A DNA stretch of 64,000 bases from an uncultured Opitutia bacterium (GCA_903862955.1 CAIPAH010000022.1:186001-250000), one strand, 5' to 3'; positions 1-8,538 are shown, numbered from the stretch's first letter. Translations and numbers: made by a program. The notes: generated by a model from the sequence alone, not told the origin.

Positions 1-811
1 ACATCGTGGAGAAGGCCCGGGCGCTCTGCCGCGCGAGGTTGAGCCACTTCTCCGCCTCGGCGTGGCGGCCGTGCAGCAGGATCGCCGCGTAGCCGAGGCC
101 GCAGGTGGGAATGACCTTCAGGTTCGTGGCATTCAGGATCAGCGGCCACCGCCGCATATCCATCTTGAACGGCATGTGCTCGCGCGGATCCTGCGTCCAG
201 CCACGGACCCGGTCCGGATATTTCATGCCGTAAAGCGAGAGGTAGCACGCCGGCGCACCCTTCGTGACCACATTGTGCTCCACCGTGGCGCGTTCCGCGG
301 ACGTGAGCGTGTCGCCGAGCCAGTCGAGCGCGAGGACACAGGCGATGGTGGCCTCGGACGCCCGCTGCAGGCCGATGGTGTGCTGGCCACCTTCGAGGAA
401 ATAATCCCAGCGCGCGTATTCGCAGACGCGCTGCAGCGCGAGTTTCGCGAGCGCCAGCTGGGCCGCGTCGTGCGTCAACGCGTAGGCGAAGGCGGCGCTT
501 TCGAGCAGTTGCCGGGCGTGCGCAAAGTCCTGGATCAGGTTCTCCATGCGGATTTCGTCGCGCAGGAATCGCATCGGCACCGCCATGTCCGCGGGAAACA
601 AGATTGCTCGCAGGTCCCGGAAACGCGGCGCCTCGAGATTGGCGCGGATGCGCGGTACGTCCGCCGCGTCGAACAACAACCCGCGCTCCGGTCCAAACGT
701 TTCTGGCGGCGCCGGCCGCGAGGCCGGCTCGGCCGCCGTGGCGCGGCCAAGCAAGGGAAGCGCAGCCGTGAACAGTCCGGCCGATTTCAGGAACGTTCGG
801 CGATCAGTCAT
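1..811 (-). CDS. Heparinase II/III-like protein, Tat-exported, C-terminus beyond window
   Basis: This partial gene reads off the left edge of the window, so the ORF track misses it. Translation from the ATG at 811 begins MTDRRTFLKSAGLFTAALPL, a twin-arginine (RRTFLK) signal followed by a hydrophobic stretch, so export by Tat is predicted. The next residues align by eye with the neighbouring 820-2844 product: LLFDAADVPRIRANL against LLFSAADLPRIRANT, then a shared LALAKLA, GMKYPDRV and RRWPLI. The two are paralogues. The visible part is the N-terminal alpha-toroid of heparinase II/III-type polysaccharide lyases; the catalytic Tyr/His region is off-window. It starts 8 bp after the stop of the upstream paralogue, so the two are probably co-transcribed. 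The substrate cannot be told from sequence. Confidence 0.85.
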   Translation of the reverse strand, partial: MTDRRTFLKSAGLFTAALPLLGRATAAEPASRPAPPETFGPERGLLFDAADVPRIRANLEAPRFRDLRAILFPADMAVPMRFLRDEIRMENLIQDFAHARQLLESAAFAYALTHDAAQLALAKLALQRVCEYARWDYFLEGGQHTIGLQRASEATIACVLALDWLGDTLTSAERATVEHNVVTKGAPACYLSLYGMKYPDRVRGWTQDPREHMPFKMDMRRWPLILNATNLKVIPTCGLGYAAILLHGRHAEAEKWLNLARQSARAFSTM

Positions 812-819
812 GGTGAAAA

Positions 820-2844
820 TCAAACCTGCACCGCAGGCGCCGCGCTGCCAATCCCCGACGTCAGGCGCACATCCACCTCCAACCCGCCGTGTTTTCCGGT
901 CACGCGCCAACCTTTCGCCGTGGACGTGATCTTCAGCTTCCCGTGCGCCTGGCCTTCCGGCCGCGCGGTGCAAACCGTGATAATCTCGTGCTCGCGGGAC
1001 TCGGGCGACGCCACTTCGGCGAAGGGATACATGTTGGTCTCCACCTCGAGCGGCAGCCGGTCGGCGCGCACCGTCGCGGCACCGCGGCTGGCCATGCGAC
1101 CCACCACCGAGGCGTGGGGACGCTCGATGGTGAACTCGTTCCCGCTCACGTTCAGCTTAGCGGCAAGGTCTTCGTTGAACGCCTGGAAGCGCACTTGGAA
1201 AGTGGCCGGCGTGTCCTTCATGGCCATGCGGTCGAGGAAGATCACCACGTCCGGCTTCAGGAACACCAGCGTGCGCTGCACGCGCGCCACCTGGTCGTTC
1301 ACGAGCTGATAGGCGTCGGTCACGTCGCTCGTCACTGTCATCCAGCCGGGGCCGGTGCGGTAATCGACCACGCGCGCAAACGCCCACGAGGCGTTCGTGC
1401 CCTCGCTCCCGTCGTGATACTGGTGGCCCTTGCCGTTGATCAGCACCGCCGTGTGCGCCTCGGTCAGGCGCAGGAGCCAGCGCGGCTGCTTCGCGACGTA
1501 GGCCGCGCGGAACGGATCGTGGAACAGCCGCTCGCCATAGGCCTTGAAGATGACGCTGTTGCGGTCCGCGTGCTCATGGTTGCCGGGACCGCCGCTGCGC
1601 AGCGCAAGCACGGTGTCCTCGGTCTTCCAGCCCGTGCGCGAGATGACGATGTCGTTGGACAGGCGGCAATCGAGCAGCGCCTTGCCCGGCGCGGCGGAGG
1701 GACACTTGGGATCGTAGAAGACGAGCCCGAAGAGCTGCTTGGCCTCGCCGATCTCGCGGGCGACGAACTGCGAGAGCTTGTCGCCGTGCGTGCGCGCCAC
1801 CCACGCCGCCACCGAGACGTCCACCGCGCCGTTGGAGTCACCGTGGTTCACGATGTCGAACGCGGGCTTCACCGTCGGCATGGACCAGCCCTTGATGTGC
1901 TGGAAATCGGTCAGCTTCCGGTGGTCGTCGATCGTCGGCATCGTGTTCGCCAGCGCGTAGCGCACCGTGCCCGGGTAATTGATGAGGTTGCGATCATCGA
2001 TCCGCTGCGTCCGCCACAACACCTCGGCAAACAACGCGAGATAGAGCGTCGTGTAACCCCAGTAGCTCACGCCCTCGTCGTAGGCGCCATCGCTCCCGTA
2101 AAATGTGGAAAACGCCTTCGCGCTCGAGCGCGCCAGCTCGAGCCAGCCTGCGGCCTCGGGCACGCGTCCGTGGAAATAGCACGCGGCGATGCCGAGCGAT
2201 GCCGTGGGGATGATCTTGAGGTTGGTCGCGTTGATGATCAGCGGCCAGCGCTTGAGGCTGAGATGACGGAAATCATCCACCTCGCTCCGCGGATTCCAGC
2301 CCCAGCCCTGCACACGGTCGGGATATTTCATCCCGTAAACCGGCGCGTAGCACGCGGGCACGCCCTTCGCCAGGACGTTGTCCTCGATCTCTTTCACCTC
2401 GGCCGCGCTCAGTGCGTCCCCGAGGTAATCGATCGCCAGCAGCAGCGCGACCGTGCCCTCCGTCGCGCGCTGGAAACCCAAAATCTGCCGGCCGCCCTCG
2501 ATGAAGCTGTCCCATTCCGGGAAATCCAGCATTCGCCGGATCGCGAGTTTCGCCAGGGCGAGCTGGGCCGGGTCACGGTTGATGAGGTAGATCAGCGCCG
2601 TCCGGTCGAGGATCTGCTGCGCCCGCAGGAGATGGGTGACGTGATTCGTCAGGCTCAGCTCGTTCGCCAGGAAATTCGTGTCCGCGGCGATGTCCGCGTT
2701 GAGCCGCGTCTGCCAGAATTCCGCAAAGCGCGGGTCCTTGGTGTTGGCGCGAATGCGCGGAAGGTCGGCGGCACTGAAAAGCAGGCCGGGCTTCTTGCGG
2801 GACGCGGGGGCGGACGGAACGGCGGGGCGGGCGGGTTTTTTCAT
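820..2844 (-). CDS. Heparinase II/III family polysaccharide lyase-like protein (674 aa)
   Basis: Predicted uronate-polysaccharide lyase of the heparinase II/III fold. An N-terminal alpha/alpha toroid carries the family-type segment GSDGAYDEGVSYWGY, where the catalytic Tyr is expected. A C-terminal beta-sandwich carries HEHADRNSVIF, matching the HxHADxxSF signature. I place the start at the ATG at 2844 (MKKPARPAV) rather than at the TTG opening the listed ORF, because homology begins only at LLFSAADLPRIRAN. No signal peptide is visible, whereas the downstream paralogue (1-811) has a Tat signal, so the pair may act in different compartments or this start may still be wrong. It lies downstream of a ROK kinase on the same strand, which suggests a small sugar-catabolic unit. 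Confidence 0.85.
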   Translation of the reverse strand: MKKPARPAVPSAPASRKKPGLLFSAADLPRIRANTKDPRFAEFWQTRLNADIAADTNFLANELSLTNHVTHLLRAQQILDRTALIYLINRDPAQLALAKLAIRRMLDFPEWDSFIEGGRQILGFQRATEGTVALLLAIDYLGDALSAAEVKEIEDNVLAKGVPACYAPVYGMKYPDRVQGWGWNPRSEVDDFRHLSLKRWPLIINATNLKIIPTASLGIAACYFHGRVPEAAGWLELARSSAKAFSTFYGSDGAYDEGVSYWGYTTLYLALFAEVLWRTQRIDDRNLINYPGTVRYALANTMPTIDDHRKLTDFQHIKGWSMPTVKPAFDIVNHGDSNGAVDVSVAAWVARTHGDKLSQFVAREIGEAKQLFGLVFYDPKCPSAAPGKALLDCRLSNDIVISRTGWKTEDTVLALRSGGPGNHEHADRNSVIFKAYGERLFHDPFRAAYVAKQPRWLLRLTEAHTAVLINGKGHQYHDGSEGTNASWAFARVVDYRTGPGWMTVTSDVTDAYQLVNDQVARVQRTLVFLKPDVVIFLDRMAMKDTPATFQVRFQAFNEDLAAKLNVSGNEFTIERPHASVVGRMASRGAATVRADRLPLEVETNMYPFAEVASPESREHEIITVCTARPEGQAHGKLKITSTAKGWRVTGKHGGLEVDVRLTSGIGSAAPAVQV

Positions 2845-2962
2845 GGAGGGCAGCGAGCGGGTGTTGTTTCCCAAAAAAATCTGCGTCGAAAGGCCCAAGC
2901 TAGGCTCATGCCACGGCCTGTCATGGCGAAAATGCCCTCCGCCCCCGAATCCGGCGGAATAA

Positions 2963-3889
2963 TCAGCTCGCCGTCTTGTAGCGCGCGATGGCCACGGCGG
3001 CGCAGCTGCCGAGTTCGTCGCCCAGCAGCGCGGGAACGATCCGGCAATCCCGCGCGCTGTCCGGCAGCGCCTCGCGCGCGATCACGGCATTCGCCGCCGG
3101 CGCGATGAAGCGCTCGCACCGTTGGTAGATGCTGCCGATCACGATCCGCTCGGGATTGAGCACGTCGATGAAAACCGCGAGGGCCTCGCCCAGCCGCTCC
3201 CCCACTTCACGCCAGATCGCCAGCGCCAGCGCATCGCCCGCCTCGGCCGCCGTGCCCACGACGCGGGCGTCGAGTTGCTCCGCCAGAATCTTTTTCAGGC
3301 TACTCGCGCCGCCAAATTCCGCCACGCGCTTCCGCGCGATCTGCGCAATGCCGCCCCCGGAGCAAAATCCTTCGAAAGAGCCAGCCTTGCCGTAACCCAC
3401 CGGGCCATCCGCGGCCATCCGCATGTGTCCCACCTCGCCGGCATTGCCAGTCACGCCTTCGTATAACCGGCCGTCGAGGATCAATCCCGCGCCCATACCG
3501 GTGCCCATCGTCAGGAACATCATGCTCTGGCAACCCCGCCCCGCGCCGAACTGCCACTCGGCCAGCGCGCAGGCGTTGGCGTCGTTCATCAGGAAAGCCC
3601 GTCCGCCAAATTTCTCCTGCAGCAGCGCGCAGATCGCGATGCGGTCCCAGCCGGGCAGGTTGGGCGGCGACAGGATCAGCCCGCGCCCGCTGTCAAGCGG
3701 GCCCCCGCACGACACGCCGAAGACGGTGTCGCGCGCCGGCGCGAGCTTCGCGATCTCCGCATAGAAGCGTTCGAGCGTCCCGCGGACGTCCGTCGTCGCA
3801 AACCGCACCACCTCGCGCACGCGATCCGGCCCGTCGGGCACACTGACCGCGCATTTGGTTCCGCCGATATCGAGACCGATGATGTTCAT
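2963..3889 (-). CDS. ROK family sugar kinase (308 aa), zinc cysteines absent
   Basis: Predicted cytoplasmic sugar kinase of the ROK family (glucokinase, N-acetylglucosamine or N-acetylmannosamine kinase type). The phosphate-binding DIGGTK is at residues 6-11, NDANACALAEW (catalytic Asp near 103) follows, and GMGAGLILDG plus GNAGEVGHM cover the ROK signature around 132-156. The usual zinc motif CGCGxxGCxE is replaced by VGYGKAGSFE: the His and Glu frame is kept but all three cysteines are lost. The start at 3889 is preferred over the longer listed ORF because MNIIGLDIGGTK is the normal family beginning. It is divergent from the URO-D-like gene with about 100 bp between starts. Sugar specificity is not readable. 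Confidence 0.85.
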   Translation of the reverse strand: MNIIGLDIGGTKCAVSVPDGPDRVREVVRFATTDVRGTLERFYAEIAKLAPARDTVFGVSCGGPLDSGRGLILSPPNLPGWDRIAICALLQEKFGGRAFLMNDANACALAEWQFGAGRGCQSMMFLTMGTGMGAGLILDGRLYEGVTGNAGEVGHMRMAADGPVGYGKAGSFEGFCSGGGIAQIARKRVAEFGGASSLKKILAEQLDARVVGTAAEAGDALALAIWREVGERLGEALAVFIDVLNPERIVIGSIYQRCERFIAPAANAVIAREALPDSARDCRIVPALLGDELGSCAAVAIARYKTAS

Positions 3890-3993
3890 CGCTGCCCGGT
3901 GACTGCGCGCCATTCGCGGCGCGATGCCAAGGCAAAATACGCGGAGGGCCGGTGCTTGAGCTGGCCGGACTCGCGCCCCACCCTCGTCTTTCC

Positions 3994-4986
3994 ATGACTC
4001 CCCGCGCGCGCTTCGTTCGGACCCTCAACTTCCAAAAATGCGACGACCGCCTGCCGATGGTCGAGTGGGCTGCGTGGTGGGACCTAACCATTGATCGCTG
4101 GAAAACCGAGGGGCTGCCCAAGGATATCTCCTGGGACGATTCCCTGGCGTACTTTGCCCTCGATCCGCTCGTGCTCATCGGGACCGGGGCCGGGCCGGCG
4201 GCGGAAGTTCCGGCTGGGATCTCACGGGTAGTGACCGACGAGGCCTCCTACGACGCCCTGCGGCCCTACCTGTTCACCGACGTCGGCATCGACAACGCCC
4301 TTCAGCACGCCCGGCGCGTGAAAGCCGGCCACGACCGTGGTGACATTGCGATTCGGCTCTGGCTCGACGGCTATTTCTGGTTCCCGCGGGCCCAGATGGG
4401 CATCGAGGGCCACATGCTGGCGTTCTACGACGAGCCCACACTCATGCACCGCATGAACCGCGACCTCGCCGACTACAATTTGAAGGTCATCGACGCGCTC
4501 TGCCGCGTGCTGACCCCTGACATGGTCGGTTTTGCCGAAGACATGTCGTATAACCACGGGCCCATGCTTTCCCAGGAATTCTTCGAGGAGTTCCTGCGAC
4601 CCTACTACGAGCGGACCGTCCCCGAGATGAAGCGCCGCGGCATCAAGGTGCTCGTGGATACCGATGGCGACGTGACCACGATGATTCCCTGGCTCCTCGC
4701 GTCCGGCATCGAGGGCGTGTATCCGCTGGAGCACCAGGCCGGCGTTGACGTCGCCAAACTGCGGGCGCACCACCCCCGGCTGCTGATGATGGGCGGCTAC
4801 GACAAGATGGTCATGTCCCAGGGCGAGGCCGCCATGCGGGCCGAGTTCGAACGGCTGCTCCCCGTCATGCGCACCGGCGGTTACGTTCCGTCAGTGGATC
4901 ATCAGACGCCGCCCGAGGTGTCGCTCGCGAATTTCCAGATCTACGTCCGACTGTTCCGCGAATACTGCGAGCGCGCCGCGAAGTGA
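3994..4986 (+). CDS. Uroporphyrinogen decarboxylase-like (URO-D/MtaA superfamily) protein (330 aa)
   Basis: TIM-barrel protein of the URO-D/methyltransferase (MtaA/CmuA) superfamily. It begins MTPRARFVRTLNFQKCDDRLP, the common start of PVC-type URO-D-like proteins, so the ATG at 3994 is chosen over the upstream listed start. Later segments such as GFAEDMSYNHGPMLSQEFF, KVLVDTDGDVTTMIPWLL and GGYDKMVM fit the barrel strands of corrinoid methyltransferase relatives. True HemE would carry an N-terminal arginine-rich substrate loop that I do not see, so heme synthesis is unlikely. Such proteins are often encoded among sugar genes in Planctomycetes and Verrucomicrobia. The actual reaction is unknown. 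Confidence 0.75.
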   Translation: MTPRARFVRTLNFQKCDDRLPMVEWAAWWDLTIDRWKTEGLPKDISWDDSLAYFALDPLVLIGTGAGPAAEVPAGISRVVTDEASYDALRPYLFTDVGIDNALQHARRVKAGHDRGDIAIRLWLDGYFWFPRAQMGIEGHMLAFYDEPTLMHRMNRDLADYNLKVIDALCRVLTPDMVGFAEDMSYNHGPMLSQEFFEEFLRPYYERTVPEMKRRGIKVLVDTDGDVTTMIPWLLASGIEGVYPLEHQAGVDVAKLRAHHPRLLMMGGYDKMVMSQGEAAMRAEFERLLPVMRTGGYVPSVDHQTPPEVSLANFQIYVRLFREYCERAAK

Positions 4987-5000
4987 GGCCGGAGGTTTGG

Positions 5001-5073
5001 CCGCAAAGAGGTGCAGGAAGGCACAAGAACGGAATCCTGACTCTCTTCTTGCGCCCTCCTGCGCCACTTCGTG
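5001..5073. repeat. Imperfect inverted repeat, CGCAAAG/GTGCAGGA word type
   Basis: The left arm (5001-5029, starts ccgcaaagaggtgcagga) and right arm (5046-5073, starts ttcttgcgccctcctgcg) are imperfect reverse complements separated by about 16 bp. It sits between the convergent URO-D-like and GHMP kinase genes, where it could act as a bidirectional terminator. It is distantly similar in wording to the elements at 16223 and 51014. Confidence 0.6.
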
Positions 5074-5077
5074 TCCA

Positions 5078-6262
5078 TCAAAGGATCAGGCCTAGCGGCT
5101 CGCTGGAAAACCTGATCTTCGCCGCCAGCCGCCGCAGAGTCGGCAAAGCCGCTTTCTGCAGCAGGACGACCACGGTGCCGCCGCTGCCGCCGCCGCTCAC
5201 CCGCGCCCCGTAGAATCCCTTCGACGGTCCCAGCTTCCGCACGGCCGCGACCATCTCGTCCGTCTCCGGGCAGCCGAGCCCGATCGAAGAATAACCCGCG
5301 TGCGACTGATACAGCAGCTCGCCCAGCGCCCGCAACGTCGCCTCGCGCGCCGCCGGCTTGAACCCTCGCAGCAGCGCCACCGCGGCCTCCGCCCGGAAAT
5401 TTTCCTCCACGGGAAACGACACCGCTGCGCGAACGCCGTAGGTCTTTGCCGGCTCGATGACGGAGAGCGGGTCATCCACCCCGCCCGCGCGCGCCAGGAA
5501 GGTCCGGCCCGTGATCTTTGTGGGCAGATCAGCCAGCGGCAGCCCGCGGACTTCCGCCGGCAGGAGCTGCGTCGCATGCGCGAGTTTCCGGCGCGTCGCC
5601 AATTCGATGAGCTTGCGCCCCATGAACGCACCGGCCCGCGCCGTCGCATACGGCGACGCCGTCACCGCGTGCTTCACACCACTCGGCCAGCCGACCGCTA
5701 CGACACCTCTCGGCAGACGCACCGGTTCACCGAGGATGTCCGGCCGGCAGAGAATCGGCAGCAGCGCGCCGCGCACGCCGTAGGCGGACGAGAGCTGGTC
5801 CATCAGCCCGCACGGCGCGCCCACGATCTCATTCTCGGCCCGCTGGGCCAGCCGGGCCAAGGCCGTGCCGGTGAATTTGCGACCGGAGAACTGCTCAAGC
5901 GCGCGCAACGTCGCCACCTCCAGCGCCGCGCTGCTGCTCACGCCCATCGATTCCGGCACGCGCGAACGGATGACAAACTTCAGGCCCGCACGCGGACGCC
6001 AGCGCTGCTCCTGGCAAAACAATAGTAAGCAACCGTAGGGATAGCGCACCCATTTCGGCACTGCCGCCGGAGCCGCACCCGCCGCCACCACGCAGCGGCC
6101 TTCCTGCGCGCTCACGAAGGCAAACTCACCGGCCGGATGCTCCGACACGGTCACACGCGTCGTCAGCCGCAATGGCATTTCCAGCACGAGCGACCCGCTG
6201 TAATCGGCCACGCCGCCCAGAAAATCCAGCCGCCCCGGAGCCTCGCCGACGACGGTCTTCAT
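5078..6262 (-). CDS. GHMP kinase resembling L-arabinokinase/galactokinase (394 aa)
   Basis: Sugar-1-kinase of the GHMP superfamily. The substrate motif near residues 8-28 reads APGRLDFLGGVADYSGS. This matches the plant L-arabinokinase version (APGRLDxMGGIADYSGS) far better than the GRVNLIGEHTDY of ordinary galactokinases. The ATP loop is PESMGVSSSAALE, the catalytic Asp lies in PCGLMDQ, and the C-terminal GHMP motif is SGGGSGGTVV. It phosphorylates galactose, L-arabinose or a related sugar at C1. Nearby GalT (7441-8496) on the same strand favours a Leloir-type galactose route, while the motif favours arabinose. Family assignment is firm; the substrate is not. Confidence 0.85.
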   Translation of the reverse strand: MKTVVGEAPGRLDFLGGVADYSGSLVLEMPLRLTTRVTVSEHPAGEFAFVSAQEGRCVVAAGAAPAAVPKWVRYPYGCLLLFCQEQRWRPRAGLKFVIRSRVPESMGVSSSAALEVATLRALEQFSGRKFTGTALARLAQRAENEIVGAPCGLMDQLSSAYGVRGALLPILCRPDILGEPVRLPRGVVAVGWPSGVKHAVTASPYATARAGAFMGRKLIELATRRKLAHATQLLPAEVRGLPLADLPTKITGRTFLARAGGVDDPLSVIEPAKTYGVRAAVSFPVEENFRAEAAVALLRGFKPAAREATLRALGELLYQSHAGYSSIGLGCPETDEMVAAVRKLGPSKGFYGARVSGGGSGGTVVVLLQKAALPTLRRLAAKIRFSSEPLGLIL

Positions 6263-6273
6263 CCCAAACCTTT

Positions 6274-6390
6274 CCCCGCGAATGACGCGAATGAACGCGA
6301 ATTTTGATTCATGGTTTTGTCATTTTGAGCGAAGCGAAGAATGACAAGCCGCTGAGTCCGGATTCGTGTCCATTCGCATCATTCGCGGGC
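6274..6390. repeat. CGCGAAT-word inverted repeat with a nested TCATTTTGAGCG palindrome
   Basis: The outer arms are 6274-6302 (cccgcgaatgacgcgaatga) and 6362-6390 (ends catcattcgcgggc), imperfect reverse complements. Between them, 6319-6347 is an independent element (tgtcattttgagcgaagcga, ending aatgaca) of the same word family as the pair at 46697-46782. One repeat has therefore apparently landed inside another. It lies between GHMP kinase and the upstream phosphatase-like gene. Confidence 0.75.
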
Positions 6391-6395
6391 AACCC

Positions 6396-7394
6396 TCAGA
6401 AATATTTCCTCATCAGCCGCCTCAGCACCGGCCGGACCGTCCTCGCCAACGTGGGGTTCGCGTAGCCCATCCACGCGATCGGTGACGTCGTGTCCAGCGG
6501 CACCCGCAGCGGCTGGCCGTCCGGCGCTTCGACGATCCCGCCCGCCTCCTGCAGGATGAGCGCGGTGCAGATGTCGTAGGGATGGCAGCAGAGCGACGCG
6601 CTCCCAAATTTCAGCTTCGCATACGCCGGCGGACGCAGGTCGCCCAACATGCGGTCGTGGCCGATCGCCAGCTCGTAGAGCTGCCCGCCGGTCGAGATGT
6701 ATTGGTCATCGAACACCAATTGGCCGCCGTTCTTGCCGAGCACGCCGAGTTCGCGCCAGAGCGCCTCCTCCAGCGTGCCGAGCAGCGCCTTGCCCTCGGG
6801 GAAAAACCGGGCGATCGACGCGAAGCCGTGCTCGAAATTCTTCGCCCGCGACGGCCGGAGCGCCAGCGGACGCCGTTTCCCCGTGCGCACGTCGTGCATC
6901 TCCGCCACCACCCCGCGCCCGCGCACCGCGCTGAGTTGGTCGCCGCGCCACGCCTTGCTCGTGGGCAGCTCCGTCATCGCCGCCACCACGATGTCACCGA
7001 GATGCGTTTTGGCGCCCCGCTGCGGCGCGAGCGCGGCCAGCGCCCAGGCGGAACGCTTGTCATACATCAGGTTCCGGGTCCCGTCGATCGGGTCGATGAT
7101 GCACTTGAAAATCGTCTTCGCCACGGGCGTGCCCTGCGGGAACGTCGTGCCGTCCTCGATGCCCTCCATCACCAGCTCGACCGGCCACGCGCGCGGCCAA
7201 TGACGTTCGAACCACGCAAAAATCGCCGCCTCCGAAATCTTGTCGACCTGGTAAATCGTGTCCGCCGCTGTCACCGCCGCAACCTTGGCAAACGACCTCC
7301 CGCCCTTGGCCCGCGCCGCCGCCAGTTTGTCGCGCAGGTCCACCTGCAGCGCACAGAGCAGCCGGCGGGCGCGTTCGAGTTGGCTGGTGGTCAT
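6396..7394 (-). CDS. Inositol monophosphatase family protein (332 aa)
   Basis: Mg-dependent phosphatase of the inositol monophosphatase/FBPase-like superfamily. Metal-site segments are visible: VMEGIEDG (equivalent of the GEE glutamate), IIDPIDGTRNLMYD (the DPxDGTxN core) and, near the C-terminus, HPYDICTALILQEAGG in place of WDxAAGxLxxxEAGG. The ATG at 7394 gives MTTSQLERARRLL. At 332 aa it is longer than IMPase (about 260 aa), so it may dephosphorylate another sugar phosphate. It lies between GalT and the GHMP kinase on the same strand, which points to sugar-phosphate turnover. The junctions on both sides carry CGCGAAT-type palindromes. Confidence 0.8.
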   Translation of the reverse strand: MTTSQLERARRLLCALQVDLRDKLAAARAKGGRSFAKVAAVTAADTIYQVDKISEAAIFAWFERHWPRAWPVELVMEGIEDGTTFPQGTPVAKTIFKCIIDPIDGTRNLMYDKRSAWALAALAPQRGAKTHLGDIVVAAMTELPTSKAWRGDQLSAVRGRGVVAEMHDVRTGKRRPLALRPSRAKNFEHGFASIARFFPEGKALLGTLEEALWRELGVLGKNGGQLVFDDQYISTGGQLYELAIGHDRMLGDLRPPAYAKLKFGSASLCCHPYDICTALILQEAGGIVEAPDGQPLRVPLDTTSPIAWMGYANPTLARTVRPVLRRLMRKYF

Positions 7395-7399
7395 GGTTT

Positions 7400-7470
7400 C
7401 CCGCTAATCATGCGAAAGGATGTGAATTCAGCAGCGAATTTCATTGGTGTCGATTCGCGTAATTCGCGGG
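7400..7470. repeat. CGCGAAT-word inverted repeat overlapping the 3' end of galT
   Basis: The left arm is 7400-7428 (cccgctaatcatgcgaaagg) and the right arm 7448-7470 (tgtcgattcgcgtaattcgc), imperfect reverse complements. The right arm encodes the last residues of GalT (ANYANRHQ). The coding end of that gene is therefore made of repeat sequence. Confidence 0.7.
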
Positions 7471-8496
7471 CGCCTGCTTGTAGTGCACCGACGACACCGC
7501 GCGTAGTTCGGCGGCTTTCACATCGGGGTCGGACTCATTCGTCATTGAGCCGCCGCCGATTTCGGGGCCGGCGAGATACTTCATCGTGTCGGGCTTCCGC
7601 AGCGGCGGGTGGAACTCGAGGTGGAACGGATACGTCGCGTGGTCCTCGCCATCGCACGGCGCCTGGTGCACCGCCATCACGTAGGGCAAGGGCATCTGCC
7701 ACAGGTTGTCGTAGCGGATCGCCACCTCGCGAATCATCCGCCCGAGTGACGCCCGCTCCGCCGCGCTGAGGTCAGTCAAGGAAGTCGCGGGTCGCTTGGG
7801 CAGGATGAACACTTCGTAGGCGTAGCGCGCAAAACACGGCACGCAGGCCAGCCAGGCGTCGTTTTGCGCGATCACCCGCGAACCGGCCGACTCGCGCGCG
7901 AGGATCTCCTGGCCGAGCAGCCGCCCAGTGCGCTGGAAGAACTTTCGCCCGCTCGCCACCTCGCGCTCGGTGAAGCCGTAGACGAGGTTGCCCGCGTAGA
8001 TCTGGCAGTGCGGGTGCGGGTTCGAGGTGCCGACCAGCGAGCCCTTGTTTTCGAAGATCAACACGTGGTCCACGTCCGGCCGAGCACCCAACGCCCGCGT
8101 GCGTTCCGCCCAGAAATCCACGACCGCGGCGCACTCGGCGTCGGTCAGGTCGACAAAGGTCTTCGCGTGGTCAGGGCTGTAGCAAACGACCTCGGCGGTG
8201 CCTGAGGCGGGTCGCACCTGGTAAAAATCATCGCCGCCCGTGGGTGCGGGGGCGTCCACCGAGAAACACGGCAGGTCGTTGGTGAAGCCGTAGACGCCGG
8301 TGTAACGCGGATTTTCGCCGTGCAGCCGCTTCACGCCCGGGCACAGCGCGCAGGTCGGATCAAAGTGCGGCGGCGTCACCTCGGCCGGCTTGTGCGTGTC
8401 ACCCACCCATGGCCGTCCGCTGCGATGCGAGGTGTAGAGCACCCACTCCTCGCGGAGTGGATGCCAGCGCTGCTGCCAGACGACGGGTGGGGGCAT
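7441..8496 (-). CDS. galT: Galactose-1-phosphate uridylyltransferase
   Basis: Transfers UMP between UDP-glucose and galactose-1-phosphate in the Leloir pathway. The HIT-like catalytic motif is in SNPHPHCQIYAG, with the His that is uridylylated. Zinc-type CALCPG lies near residue 70, and FEVFILP-like AYEVFILPKRP and HLEFHPPLRKP are in the C-terminal half. The start is placed at the ATG at 8496 (MPPPVVWQQRWHPL, 351 aa); the listed longer start would run through a terminator-like hairpin. The downstream end overlaps a CGCGAAT-type repeat. Together with the phosphatase-like gene and the GHMP kinase it forms a same-strand sugar-1-phosphate cluster. Confidence 0.9.
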   Translation of the reverse strand: MPPPVVWQQRWHPLREEWVLYTSHRSGRPWVGDTHKPAEVTPPHFDPTCALCPGVKRLHGENPRYTGVYGFTNDLPCFSVDAPAPTGGDDFYQVRPASGTAEVVCYSPDHAKTFVDLTDAECAAVVDFWAERTRALGARPDVDHVLIFENKGSLVGTSNPHPHCQIYAGNLVYGFTEREVASGRKFFQRTGRLLGQEILARESAGSRVIAQNDAWLACVPCFARYAYEVFILPKRPATSLTDLSAAERASLGRMIREVAIRYDNLWQMPLPYVMAVHQAPCDGEDHATYPFHLEFHPPLRKPDTMKYLAGPEIGGGSMTNESDPDVKAAELRAVSSVHYKQAPANYANRHQ

Positions 8497-8502
8497 GGTG
8501 GA

Positions 8503-8538
8503 AAAAAGCGGGCGACGTGAAACGACTGCCCGCTTTTT
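8503..8538 (-). terminator. Rho-independent terminator after the Ig/NHL protein gene
   Basis: Read on the minus strand, AAAAAGCGGGC pairs with GCCCGCTTTTT around a roughly 14 nt loop, giving a T-run just before the galT ATG at 8496. It should end transcripts from the Ig/NHL gene. It leaves only a few bases before galT's start codon. Confidence 0.75.

Noticed and set aside
889-3108. 739-aa plus-strand frame opposite the heparinase-like gene
   Set aside because: Antisense shadow; the minus-strand product has clear catalytic motifs.
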